Of a stretch of 64,000 bases of DNA, positions 42,657 to 51,217 are shown piece by piece. Position 1 is the first letter of the stretch. Each line of letters opens with the position of its first letter. The translations under genes and the position numbers were made by a program. The notes under the pieces are model-generated. The model saw only the letters and a list, made by a program, of their open reading frames with translations. It ran no database searches and was not told the DNA's origin. The stretch is from NCBI RefSeq assembly GCF_036621135.1, contig NZ_JAZIBG010000024.1:1-64000 (forward strand), written 5' to 3'. Source of the stretch: Aquincola agrisoli. Its GTDB lineage: Bacteria > Pseudomonadota > Gammaproteobacteria > Burkholderiales > Burkholderiaceae_C.

Positions 42657-43931
42657 ATGCCGGGCATGGCCGCCGCCCCCGAAGGCTTCGAGCAAGCCGC
42701 ATCCGCCCTCGCCGTCGACGAGTTCCTGCCTGCGCGGCGCCTGCTGCGCATCGCGGTCGTCACCGAGACCTACCCGCCAGAGGTCAACGGCGTGGCGAGC
42801 ACGATCGCGCAGGTGGTCGAGGGGCTGCGGGCGCGCCAGCACGCCGTGCAGCTCGTGCGGCCCCGGCAGGCTGCCGATGCGCCGGGCGAGGCGCAGGCCG
42901 AGCCGCGCTGCGAGCAGGTGCTGATGCGCGGCCTGCCCATCCCGCGCTACCCGCACCTGAAGATGGGCGTGCCGTCGAGGAAGGCGCTGGCCGCGCTGTG
43001 GGCGCTGAAGCGGCCCGACATCGTGCACATCGCCACCGAGGGGCCGCTCGGCTGGTCGGCCCTGCAGGCGGCGCGGCGACTCGGGCTGCCGGTGTGCTCG
43101 GACTTCCGCACCAACTTCCACGCCTACAGCAGGCACTACGGCGTGGGCTGGCTGCACCGGCCCATCATGGCCTACCTGCGCCGGTTCCATAACCGCACCC
43201 GGTGCACGATGGTGCCGACCGAGGCGCTGCGCGGCGCGCTCGAGGCCGCCGGCTTCCGCGGCCTGCGCGTGGTGCCGCGGGGCGTCGATACGCAGCGCTT
43301 CGATCCGGCCTGCCGCAGCGAGGCCCTGCGCGCCACCTGGGGCGTGCGGCCCGGCCAGCCGGTCGCGCTGTACGTGGGCCGGCTGGCGCCGGAGAAGAAC
43401 CTCGACCTGCTGGCGCGTGCCTTCGAGGCGATGCGCCGCGACGCCCCCGCGCTGCGGCTGGTGCTGGTGGGCGACGGCCCGATGCGCCGCGAGCTGCAGC
43501 ATCGCCTGCCCGGGGCCGTCTTCGTTGGCGAGCGCCGCGGCGACGACCTCGCGGCGCACTATGCGTCGGGCGACCTGTTCCTGTTTCCGAGCCTCACAGA
43601 GACCTACGGCAACGTGACGCCGGAGGCGATGGCCAGCGCCCTGCCGGTGCTGGCCTTCGACGAGGCGGCCGCGGGCCGGCTGATCCGCCACGGCGACAAC
43701 GGCCTGCTGGCGCCGCCGGGCGATGCCGACAGCTTCGTGCGCCAGGCCCTGCGGCTGGTGAACGACCTGCCGGCCGCGCGGGGCCTCGGGCGGCGGGCGC
43801 GCGAGGCGGTCTGCGAACACGGCTGGGACCGCATCGTCGCGCAGGTCGAGCAGATCTTCCTGGCCGAGCTGCGCAGCGGGCCGCCGTTGCCCTCGGGCCT
43901 GTGGCGGACGACGGAAGCGGCCGGGCGCTGA
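42657..43931 (+). CDS. Family 4 glycosyltransferase
   Basis: 424 residues, GT-B fold. The acceptor half starts RIAVVTETYPPEVNGVAST, and the donor half has YVGRLAPEKNLDLLARAF and the E-x7-E motif in LTETYGNVTPEAMA. The sequence is close to the group containing sulfoquinovosyl/digalactosyl diacylglycerol and PimB-type mannosyl transferases, which act on lipid acceptors. It may add a second sugar to the product of the GT28 enzyme encoded 3.4 kb away. ATG 42657 is chosen; an upstream TTG and ATG 42666 are alternatives. Confidence 0.85.
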   Translation: MPGMAAAPEGFEQAASALAVDEFLPARRLLRIAVVTETYPPEVNGVASTIAQVVEGLRARQHAVQLVRPRQAADAPGEAQAEPRCEQVLMRGLPIPRYPHLKMGVPSRKALAALWALKRPDIVHIATEGPLGWSALQAARRLGLPVCSDFRTNFHAYSRHYGVGWLHRPIMAYLRRFHNRTRCTMVPTEALRGALEAAGFRGLRVVPRGVDTQRFDPACRSEALRATWGVRPGQPVALYVGRLAPEKNLDLLARAFEAMRRDAPALRLVLVGDGPMRRELQHRLPGAVFVGERRGDDLAAHYASGDLFLFPSLTETYGNVTPEAMASALPVLAFDEAAAGRLIRHGDNGLLAPPGDADSFVRQALRLVNDLPAARGLGRRAREAVCEHGWDRIVAQVEQIFLAELRSGPPLPSGLWRTTEAAGR

Positions 43932-43952
43932 GCACCCGGGGCGCCGCGGCCG

Positions 43953-44600
43953 TCAGAAGCCGTAGGCCAGGCCGAGGCTGAACAGCGTCGTGCCGCCGCT
44001 GCGGCCCACGCTGCCGTCGATCTGCAGGCCTTCGGCGATCTCGCGGCGCAGGCCGAGGTTGGCGGTGGGCTTGGCATGGCGCTGGACCAGCCACTCGGCG
44101 TGCGCGGTGGTGGCGCCCAATGCGTGTTCCCACGCCACGCCGGCGCCGGGCAGCGTCGGCCCCGAACGGCCGCGGCTCGCGCCCAGGTTGAGGTGCAGTG
44201 TTCCCGGCCCGGCATCGCAGCTCGCGGCGCCGTTGACGAGGTACGTCGCGCCCCGCTCGCCGCCGGTGTGCGAGGCGCCGATCACCACCGCGTGGCGGCA
44301 GGCGCCGTCCGGGCGTCTGCCGGGGAGGCCGAACTTGGCCTGCAGCTCGGTGGTGTCGGTGCGGTCCGTCGTGTCGCGGCTGCGGGCCAGGCCCAGTTCC
44401 ACCCCGCGCCACGGCGTGAAGGAGGGCGCCACGGTCCAGCTGCGGCTGCCGCCGGCCTCTCTTGCATGCCAGGCCTCCACCTGCGCGCTGCCGGCGTCGT
44501 CGACATCCGCGTCCTCCAGCAGCATCGGCCGGCCTGCGCCGGCCTCTGTCGCGCAGGCCAGCAGCAGGACCAGCAGGGTCGGGGCGGGGTGTCGGTTCAC
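43953..44600 (-). CDS. Probable outer membrane beta-barrel protein
   Basis: 215 residues with a signal peptide (TLLVLLLACATEAGA, cleavage near 22) followed by alternating polar and hydrophobic strands and a C-terminal strand ending LGLAYGF, the aromatic end expected of outer membrane barrels. Two cysteines (in DGACRHA and AASCDAG) may form a disulfide. No named family recognised. Convergent with the GT4 gene, with 21 bases between stop codons. The 105-base gap upstream holds a short GCGCG pentanucleotide run (44661-44682). Confidence 0.6.
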   Translation of the reverse strand: MNRHPAPTLLVLLLACATEAGAGRPMLLEDADVDDAGSAQVEAWHAREAGGSRSWTVAPSFTPWRGVELGLARSRDTTDRTDTTELQAKFGLPGRRPDGACRHAVVIGASHTGGERGATYLVNGAASCDAGPGTLHLNLGASRGRSGPTLPGAGVAWEHALGATTAHAEWLVQRHAKPTANLGLRREIAEGLQIDGSVGRSGGTTLFSLGLAYGF

Positions 44601-44705
44601 GTCGGAAGGGGGTGATGGCTACGGCTTCGAGGGTTGTCGGCCGCTGGCGGCCGCACTGAAGCGCGGCGCGGCGCGGCGCGGCGGCGCGGACGGCCTGGCG
44701 GACCG

Positions 44706-45335
44706 TCAGTACAACGTCGTGCGCTGGCGCGCCGGCAGCTCGCGATCGTAGGCGGCGCCGTCGATGGCCGACTCGGTGAGGGCGGCCAGCATCGCGCCCG
44801 CGCTCGGCACGTCGGCCCGGCGCCCGGCGGCGGCCGGGGCCCACAGCGATGAACGCTGCATCGCCCGCGCGCACTGGAAGAACACCGTGTCGATGGCGAT
44901 CTCGATCACGCATTGCGGCGGCTTGCCGGCCATCGCCAGGCGCTGCATCAGCACCGGCTCCACGGTGATGCGTGCGCGGCCGTTGACGCGCAGCGTCTCG
45001 CCCACGCCGGGGATCAGGAACAGCAGCGCCACGCGCGGATCGGCCAGGATGTTGCGCAGGCTGTCGATCCGGTGGTTGCCGCGGCGCTCGGGCAGCAGCA
45101 AGGTGCGCTCGTCCTGCACCGCCACCAGCGGCGCCGGATCGCCGCGCGGCGAGGCATCCAGCCCACCGGGGCCGATCGTGGCCAGCACGGCGAAGGGCGA
45201 GGCCTCGATCCACTGCCGGTAGACCGGGTGGAGGTGGCTGGCTTCCTTGCGCAGCGCGGCCTCGCTGGGGGTGCCGAACAGCGCCTCGAGGGCGGCCAGG
45301 TCCCGGATGGCGTGCGGGTCGTCAGGGGGCGTCAT
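44706..45335 (-). CDS. Pyridoxamine 5'-phosphate oxidase-like FMN protein
   Basis: 209 residues of the split-barrel flavin reductase/PPOX fold: PFAVLATIGPGGLDASPRGDP, RRGNHRIDSLRNILADPRVALLF and GVGETLRVNGRARI are characteristic of the MSMEG_1061-type FMN-dependent group. Such proteins bind FMN or F420 as dimers; the substrate is unknown. The ATG overlaps the stop of the upstream MBL-fold hydrolase gene (ATGA), so the two are one transcription unit under the MerR operator. Confidence 0.8.
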   Translation of the reverse strand: MTPPDDPHAIRDLAALEALFGTPSEAALRKEASHLHPVYRQWIEASPFAVLATIGPGGLDASPRGDPAPLVAVQDERTLLLPERRGNHRIDSLRNILADPRVALLFLIPGVGETLRVNGRARITVEPVLMQRLAMAGKPPQCVIEIAIDTVFFQCARAMQRSSLWAPAAAGRRADVPSAGAMLAALTESAIDGAAYDRELPARQRTTLY

Positions 45336-46399
45336 GCCGGCATTCTGCGGGCGAACCGGTACACCCCGTCGGCCCCGCGCCCGCGCTCCAGCCGGCCGCC
45401 GTGCCACAGCATGTGCAGGTGCGCCAGCGCTTCCGCCATTGCGAAGGTGGTCTGGTGCGCGTCGAGCGGCCGCCGGAACAGCACCGGCAGCATCTCGGCC
45501 GCGGTGGCGGGCGCTGCCTGCAGCGCCGCCAGCACGTCGGCCAGGCGCTCGTCATGGTGCTGGCGCAGCTGGGCCACGCGGGTGTGCAGGCCCCGGAAGG
45601 GCCGGCCGTGGGACGGCAGCACCAGCGTGCCGGCCGGCAGCTCGGCCGCCACCCGGGCGATCGAGTCCAGGTAGAGGGGCAGCGGGTCGCCCTCCGGCTC
45701 GCTGCTGCTGACGCCCACGTTGGTGCTGATGCGGGGCAGCACCATGTCGCCGGCCACCAGCACGCCGGCGGCGGCGTCGTGCAGCGAGATGTGCTCCGGC
45801 GCGTGGCCGTAGCCGGCGATGCAGCGCCAGCGGGCGTCGCCAATCGCCAGAAGCTGGCCGTCGAGCAGGCGGCGGTAGCTGTCGGGCAGGGCGGGCACGA
45901 GCTGCGCGAAGTGGTTGCCCCGGCGCGCGAGGATGTCCAGCGTCTCGGCGTCGCGCAGGCCGTGTGCGGCGAAGAACTCGGCGCTCTCGTCGCCGCCCTG
46001 GCCGCGCGTGTCGCGCGCCAGCCGGGCGACGCCGTAGTCGGTCGCGCTGATCCACAGCCGGCACTGCCAGCGCGCCGTGAGCCAGTGCGCCAGGCCGATG
46101 TGGTCCGGGTGCATGTGGGTGACGATCACGCGCAGCACCGGCCGGCCCTGCAGCTGTGTGGCGAACACCTGTTCCCACAGGCCGCGGATGTCGGCGTTGT
46201 CGACGCCGCAGTCGACGATGGCCCAGCCCTCCCGGCCGTCGAGCCGGTCACGCAGCAGCCACAGGTTGATGTGGTCCAGCGCGAAGGGCAGCGGCATGCG
46301 CAGCCAGCGCACGCCGGGCGCCACCTCGAGGGTCTCGCCGGGCTCGGGTAACGTGTCGCCGAGGGGATAGACAAGTTGCTGTTCGAGGTGGTTGGCCAT
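45332..46399 (-). CDS. Metallo-beta-lactamase-fold hydrolase
   Basis: 355 residues. The dinuclear metal motif THMHPDHIGL is at about 97-106, with further ligands in GYGHAPEHISL and DMVLP, and the C-terminal 90 residues form an extra helical domain (LADVLAALQAAPATAAEMLP) seen in LACTB2/GloB-like thioester or RNA hydrolases. A thioesterase role in acyl-CoA catabolism is plausible because the divergent regulator belongs to the LiuR-like MerR group. The start is 60 bases from the merR start. Confidence 0.85.
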   Translation of the reverse strand: MANHLEQQLVYPLGDTLPEPGETLEVAPGVRWLRMPLPFALDHINLWLLRDRLDGREGWAIVDCGVDNADIRGLWEQVFATQLQGRPVLRVIVTHMHPDHIGLAHWLTARWQCRLWISATDYGVARLARDTRGQGGDESAEFFAAHGLRDAETLDILARRGNHFAQLVPALPDSYRRLLDGQLLAIGDARWRCIAGYGHAPEHISLHDAAAGVLVAGDMVLPRISTNVGVSSSEPEGDPLPLYLDSIARVAAELPAGTLVLPSHGRPFRGLHTRVAQLRQHHDERLADVLAALQAAPATAAEMLPVLFRRPLDAHQTTFAMAEALAHLHMLWHGGRLERGRGADGVYRFARRMPA

Positions 46400-46429
46400 G
46401 GCTTGGAGGAAGCGTGCGGGGCAGCTACA

Positions 46430-46450
46430 TTTACGTTTACGTCAACGTCA
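46430..46450. promoter_or_regulatory. Tandem ACGT operator between hydrolase and merR genes
   Basis: Three ACGT cores at 46433, 46439 and 46445, exactly six bases apart, inside TTTACGTTTACGTCAACGTCA. This agrees with the ACGT-NN-ACGT type sites known for LiuR and related MerR regulators. It lies in the 59-base divergent spacer, where binding could control both directions. Confidence 0.6.
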
Positions 46451-46458
46451 GTGTAGAC

Positions 46459-46917
46459 ATGCCTGCCGCCCAGCGTCCTACCCCTGAAGGCAAGACCTTC
46501 AGCATCACCGAGCTTTCCCAGGAGTTCGATGTCACCCCGCGTGCCATCCGCTTCTACGAGGACAAGGGCCTGCTGGAGCCGGCGCGGCGGGGACAGGCGC
46601 GTGTGTACACGCACCGCGACCGCACGCGGCTCAAGCTCACGCTGCGCGGCAAGCGGCTGGGGCTGAGCCTGTCGGAGGTGAAGCAGCTCGTCGACATGTA
46701 CGAGTCGCCGTCCGACACCACGCAGCAGCTCGAGACCTTCCTCGGCATGCTGGCGTCGCACCGCCGGCAGCTCGAACGCCAGCTCGAGGACCTGCAGGTC
46801 ACGCTGGCCGAGATCGAGCAGCACGAGGCACGTTGCCGGCACCTGCTCGCGGCGCCGCCGCCCCCGCGCCGCCGCCGGGCGGCCGGGCCCAAGGCGGCCG
46901 CGAAGGACATTGCATGA
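46459..46917 (+). CDS. MerR family regulator, LiuR-like
   Basis: 152 residues. The N-terminal winged helix (FSITELSQEFDVTPRAIRFYEDKGLLEPARRGQARVY, split over residues 16-52) is followed by a coiled-coil dimerisation helix (about 88-130) and a basic tail. The sequence FDVTPRAIRFYEDKGLL closely follows LiuR, regulator of leucine and branched-chain/fatty acid degradation in proteobacteria. No metal-binding cysteine pair of the metal-sensing MerR type is seen (only one Cys, in EARCRHL), so an acyl-CoA or similar ligand is likelier. Downstream GNAT gene overlaps by four bases. Confidence 0.8.
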   Translation: MPAAQRPTPEGKTFSITELSQEFDVTPRAIRFYEDKGLLEPARRGQARVYTHRDRTRLKLTLRGKRLGLSLSEVKQLVDMYESPSDTTQQLETFLGMLASHRRQLERQLEDLQVTLAEIEQHEARCRHLLAAPPPPRRRRAAGPKAAAKDIA

Positions 46918-47513
46918 CCAACGCCTTACCAGCCGGGCCGCTCGGAAGCGCCCGGCCTGCGGGAGACCCCATGATCGACCGACAGCCCCTGCCCACGCTG
47001 ACCGGCGAGCGGTGTTCGCTGCGCGAGCTGACCGTGGCCGATGCGCCCAGCCTGCAGCGCAACGCCAACGACGTCGACGTGTGGCGCAACATGTTCGAGG
47101 GGTTCCCGCATCCGTACACGATGGTCGACGCCATCACCTGGTGCGACGGCGGCGCGCGCGAGTCCCGCTACGGGCTGGTGTGGGGGATCGACGTGGGCGG
47201 CCAGGTGATCGGCTGCGCGAACGTCACCCCGCAGGAGGGGCCGCTGCGCTGCAACGCCGAAGTGGGCTACTGGATCGGCCAGCCCCACTGGCGGCACGGC
47301 ATCGCCACCGAGGCGCTCGGCCTCGTCACCGCCTGGACCTGGCGTGCGCTGCCCGACATCACCCGGCTGTACGCCCCGATCTTCGCGTGGAACACCGGCT
47401 CGCAGGCCGTGGCGCGCAAATGCGGCTACCTCAAGGAGGCCGACATGCCGCGCAGCGCCATCAAGGACGGCCGCGTGATCGACCGCGTGCAGTACGCCAT
47501 CTACCGGCCTTAG
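46914..47513 (+). CDS. GNAT family N-acetyltransferase
   Basis: 199 residues from the ATG that overlaps the merR stop; GAAGGA lies just upstream. A second ATG at 46971 after GGGAGA would remove 19 variable residues and is equally possible. The GNAT core shows LTGERCSLRELTVADA, EVGYWIGQPHWRHGIATEAL (acetyl-CoA-binding loop) and NTGSQAVARKCGYLKE, like RimJ/RimL-type acetyltransferases that modify protein N-termini or small molecules. Substrate unknown. Confidence 0.85.
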   Translation: MTNALPAGPLGSARPAGDPMIDRQPLPTLTGERCSLRELTVADAPSLQRNANDVDVWRNMFEGFPHPYTMVDAITWCDGGARESRYGLVWGIDVGGQVIGCANVTPQEGPLRCNAEVGYWIGQPHWRHGIATEALGLVTAWTWRALPDITRLYAPIFAWNTGSQAVARKCGYLKEADMPRSAIKDGRVIDRVQYAIYRP

Positions 47514-47560
47514 GCCCGTTACCGCTTTTCTCTTCGCATCCACAGCCACAGCCCATTCCC

Positions 47561-48229
47561 ATGAGCACCGAACCCCTCGACGACCTCCTCGACAAGAACC
47601 GCAACTGGGCCCACGACGTCGAGCAGCGGCAGCCCGGTTTCTTCTCCAGCCTGCTGAAGCAGCAGGAGCCGCAGTACCTGTGGATCGGCTGCGCCGACAG
47701 CCGCGTGCCCGCCAACGAGCTGGTGGGCCTCGCGCCCGGCGAGCTGTTCGTGCACCGCAACGTGGCCAACGTGGTCTCGCACGCCGACCTCAACTGCCTG
47801 TCGGTCGTGCAGTTCGCGGTCGACCAGCTCAAGGTCAAGCACATCATGATCGTCGGCCACTCCAACTGCGGTGGCGTGAAGGCGGCGCTGTACAACCTGC
47901 GTGTCGGGCTGGTCGACAACTGGCTGCGCCACGTGCACGACGTCAAGAGCCGCCACCAGGCCTGGCTCGACACCGTGCCCGAGGAGCACCGCGTCAATGC
48001 GCTGTGCGAGTTGAACGTGCTCGAGCAGGCACGCAACGTCTGCGAGACCACCGTCGTCAAGGATGCCTGGTACCGCGGCCAGCAGGTGGTGATCCACGGC
48101 TGGTTCTACGGCCTGCACAACGGCATCCTGCAGGACCTGCGCATCAGCGTGGGGGGCCCGGACGAGGTGGTGGCCGCCTACGAAGCAGCGCTCGAGGCCC
48201 TCCACCGGCGCTACACCCCCGCGCCATGA
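47561..48229 (+). CDS. can: Beta-class carbonic anhydrase
   Basis: 222 residues. Interconverts CO2 and bicarbonate in the cytoplasm. Zinc ligands C44, H100 and C103 are visible in WIGCADSRVP and VGHSNCGGVKA, with the D46/R48 dyad of the CxDxR motif intact. The frame is open upstream through the GNAT gene, but MSTEPLDDLL at 47561 is the family start. It lies 17 bases before aceK on the same strand. Confidence 0.95.
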   Translation: MSTEPLDDLLDKNRNWAHDVEQRQPGFFSSLLKQQEPQYLWIGCADSRVPANELVGLAPGELFVHRNVANVVSHADLNCLSVVQFAVDQLKVKHIMIVGHSNCGGVKAALYNLRVGLVDNWLRHVHDVKSRHQAWLDTVPEEHRVNALCELNVLEQARNVCETTVVKDAWYRGQQVVIHGWFYGLHNGILQDLRISVGGPDEVVAAYEAALEALHRRYTPAP

Positions 48230-48246
48230 ACTGAGCGCCCGGCGCC

Positions 48247-50019
48247 ATGTTCCCGCACCAGCTCACCGACGGCCGCGCGTTCCACATCGCGCAGGCGTTG
48301 CGGGACGGCTTCGACCGCCACTACACGCTGTTCCGCCGGACCAGCGCCGAGGCGAAGCAGCGCTTCGAGGCCGCCGACTGGCACGGCCAGCAGCGGGCGC
48401 AGCGCGAGCGCATCGAGTTCTACGACATGCGCGTGGACGAGGCCGTCGAGCGGCTGCGCACCGAGTTCGACGCCAACACGCTGCCGATGGACGTGTGGCA
48501 GCAGGTCAAGCTGCACTTCATCGGCCTGCTGACCGACCACCACCAGCCCGAGCTGGCGGAAACCTTCTTCAATTCGGTCACCACGAAGGTGCTGCACCGC
48601 AGCTACTTCCGCAACGACTTCATCTTCGTGCGGCCGGCGCTCAGCACCGAGTACATCGAGAACGACGAGCCCGCCGCCGCGCCCACCTACCGCGCCTACT
48701 ACCCCACGCGCGAGACGCTGCACGAGACGCTCACGCGCATCGTCGACAACTTCCAGCTCCAGCGCCCGTTCGAGGACCTGCCGCGCGACGTCGGCTGCGT
48801 GGTGCATGCGCTGGAAGGCGAGATGAGCACCGCGCGGCTGCGCGCCAACTTCCAGATCCAGGTGCTGGCGTCGCTCTTCTACCGCAACAAGGGCGCGTAC
48901 CTGGTCGGCAAGGTGATCAACGGCTTCAGCGAGCTGGGCTTCGCGCTGCCCATCCTGCACACCGCCGAAGGGCGCCTGGTGATCGACACCGCGCTCTTCG
49001 GCGACGACGACCTGCAGATGCTGTTCAGCTTCGCACGCGCCTATTTCATGGTCGACATGGAGATCCCGAGCGCCTACGTGCAGTTCCTGCGCTCGCTGAT
49101 GCCGCGCAAGCCCCGCTCCGAGCTCTACAGCGCGCTCGGCCTGCAGAAGCAGGGCAAGAACATGTTCTACCGCGACCTGCTCTACCACCAGCGCCACAGC
49201 TCCGACCGCTACCGCATCGCGCCCGGCATCAAGGGCATGGTGATGCTGGTGTTCGACCTGCCCTCGTTCCCCTACGTGTTCAAGGTCATCAAGGACTTCT
49301 ACCCGCTGCAGAAGGACACCACGCGCGAGCTGATCAAGAGCAAGTACCTGCTGGTGAAGACGCACGACCGTGTGGGCCGCATGGCCGACACGCTGGAGTA
49401 CAGCAACGTCGCCTTCCCGCGCGCGCGCTTCGAGGACGAACTCGTCGCCGAGCTGAAGCACTTCTGCCCGAGCCTGATCGAGGAGGACGGCGACTGGCTG
49501 GTGATCCGCCACGTGTACATCGAGCGGCGCATGATCCCGCTGAACATCTTCCTGCAGGAAGCCACGCCGCAGCAGCTGCAGCACGCGGTCGTCGAGTACG
49601 GCAACGCCATCAAGGACCTGGTGGCCGCCAACATCTTCCCCGGCGACATGCTGTGGAAGAACTTCGGCGTCACCCGCCACGGCAAGGTGGTGTTCTACGA
49701 CTACGACGAGATCGAGTACCTGACCGACTGCAACTTCCGCCGCGTGCCCGCGCCGCGAAACGAGGAGGACGAGATGTCCGGCGAGGTCTGGTACGCCGTC
49801 GGCCCGAAGGACGTGTTCCCCGAGACGTTCGAGCCCTTCCTGCTCGGCAACCCGGCGGTGCGCGAGGTGTTCATGCAGCACCACGCCGACCTGCTCGACG
49901 CCGCGTTCTGGCAGTCGCACAAGGAGCGCATCGCCGCCGGGCATGTGCACGACGTCTTCCCTTATGAACCCGAGCGGCGCTTCCATCGCCGGGCCGCTGC
50001 CGCGCTCTCCCCCGCCTGA
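48247..50019 (+). CDS. aceK: Isocitrate dehydrogenase kinase/phosphatase
   Basis: 590 residues, the usual length of AceK. This bifunctional enzyme phosphorylates isocitrate dehydrogenase to direct carbon into the glyoxylate shunt during growth on acetate or fatty acids. Recognisable parts are the ATP-binding APGIKGMVMLVFDLPSFPYV, the lysine in FKVIKDFYPLQKD, and the catalytic region NIFPGDMLWKNFGVTRHGKV followed by FYDYDEIEYL. It lies between carbonic anhydrase and a thiolase; aceA and aceB are not in the window. Confidence 0.95.
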   Translation: MFPHQLTDGRAFHIAQALRDGFDRHYTLFRRTSAEAKQRFEAADWHGQQRAQRERIEFYDMRVDEAVERLRTEFDANTLPMDVWQQVKLHFIGLLTDHHQPELAETFFNSVTTKVLHRSYFRNDFIFVRPALSTEYIENDEPAAAPTYRAYYPTRETLHETLTRIVDNFQLQRPFEDLPRDVGCVVHALEGEMSTARLRANFQIQVLASLFYRNKGAYLVGKVINGFSELGFALPILHTAEGRLVIDTALFGDDDLQMLFSFARAYFMVDMEIPSAYVQFLRSLMPRKPRSELYSALGLQKQGKNMFYRDLLYHQRHSSDRYRIAPGIKGMVMLVFDLPSFPYVFKVIKDFYPLQKDTTRELIKSKYLLVKTHDRVGRMADTLEYSNVAFPRARFEDELVAELKHFCPSLIEEDGDWLVIRHVYIERRMIPLNIFLQEATPQQLQHAVVEYGNAIKDLVAANIFPGDMLWKNFGVTRHGKVVFYDYDEIEYLTDCNFRRVPAPRNEEDEMSGEVWYAVGPKDVFPETFEPFLLGNPAVREVFMQHHADLLDAAFWQSHKERIAAGHVHDVFPYEPERRFHRRAAAALSPA

Positions 50020-50035
50020 AGAAAGGACCCCGACC

Positions 50036-51217
50036 ATGAGCCACGATCCCATCGTCATCGTCTCCGCCGCCCGCACGCCGATCGGCGGCCTGCTGGGCGA
50101 CTTCGCCGCGCTGTCTGCCTGGGAACTGGGCGCCGTCGCGATCCAGGCCGCGGTCGAGCGCGCCGGCGTGCCGGGCGACGCCGTCGACGAGGTGCTGTTC
50201 GGCAACTGCCTGATGGCCGGCCAGGGCCAGGCGCCCGCGCGCCAGGCCGCTCGCAAGGCGGGCCTGCCCGATGCCGCCGGTGCCGTCACGCTCAGCAAGA
50301 TGTGCGGCTCCGGCATGCGCGCGCTGATGTTCGGCCACGACATGCTGGCCGCGGGCAGCGCCGAGGTGGTGGTGGCCGGCGGGATGGAGAGCATGACCAA
50401 CGCGCCGCACCTGCTGTTCGCGCGCAAGGGCATCAAGTACGGCGCCTCCGCCGTGTACGACCACATGGCGATGGACGGCCTGGAAGACGCCTACGAGCGC
50501 GGCAAGGCGATGGGCGTGTTCGCCGAATCGTGCGCGGCCAAGTACCAGTTCACGCGCGAGGCGATGGACGCCTTCGCGATCGCCTCCACCGAACGCGCCA
50601 AGCGCGCCAACGAAGACGGCAGCTTCGACTGGGAGATCGCCCCGGTCACGCTGGCCGGCAAGGGCGGCGACGTGAAGGTGGCGCGCGACGAGCAGCCCTT
50701 CAAGGCCAAGCTCGACAAGATCCCGGGCCTGAAGCCCGCGTTCAAGAAGGACGGCACCATCACCGCCGCCACTTCGTCCAGCATTTCCGATGGCGCCGCG
50801 GCGCTGGTGCTGATGCGTGAGAGCGACGCCGTCCGCCGCGGCGCCAAGCCGCTGGCGCGCATCGTCGCGCACAGCGTGCACGCACAGGCGCCCGAGTGGT
50901 TCTCCACCGCGCCCGCCGGCGCGATCGAGAAGGTGCTGAAGAAGGCCGGCTGGCAGGCCGGCCAGGTCGACCTGTGGGAGGTGAACGAGGCCTTCGCCGC
51001 GGTGACGATGGCAGCCATGGCCGAGTTCAAGCTGCCGCACGAGATCGTCAACGTGCACGGCGGCGCGGTGGCGCTGGGCCATCCCATCGGCGCGTCGGGC
51101 GCGCGCATTGTCGTCACGCTGCTGGGCGCGCTGCGCAAGCAGGGCAAGCGGCGCGGCGTCGCATCGCTGTGCATCGGCGGCGGCGAAGCCACGGCGCTGG
51201 CGCTGGAGTTGCTGTGA
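50036..51217 (+). CDS. Acetyl-CoA C-acyltransferase (thiolase)
   Basis: 393 residues, a complete biosynthetic/degradative thiolase. Nucleophile C90 is in TLSKMCGSGMRAL, with H349 in GHPIGASGARI and C379 in SLCIGGGEATAL. AVAGGMESMTNAPHL is the usual thiolase segment. It condenses two acetyl-CoA or cleaves acetoacetyl-CoA. The start at 50036 follows GAAAGGACC. Placed after aceK and before an acyl-CoA dehydrogenase, it fits fatty or branched-chain acid catabolism. Confidence 0.93.
   Translation: MSHDPIVIVSAARTPIGGLLGDFAALSAWELGAVAIQAAVERAGVPGDAVDEVLFGNCLMAGQGQAPARQAARKAGLPDAAGAVTLSKMCGSGMRALMFGHDMLAAGSAEVVVAGGMESMTNAPHLLFARKGIKYGASAVYDHMAMDGLEDAYERGKAMGVFAESCAAKYQFTREAMDAFAIASTERAKRANEDGSFDWEIAPVTLAGKGGDVKVARDEQPFKAKLDKIPGLKPAFKKDGTITAATSSSISDGAAALVLMRESDAVRRGAKPLARIVAHSVHAQAPEWFSTAPAGAIEKVLKKAGWQAGQVDLWEVNEAFAAVTMAAMAEFKLPHEIVNVHGGAVALGHPIGASGARIVVTLLGALRKQGKRRGVASLCIGGGEATALALELL

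Noticed and set aside
44661..44682. GCGCG pentanucleotide run upstream of the barrel protein gene
   Set aside because: Only four units in a GC-rich region; too short to call a contingency locus.
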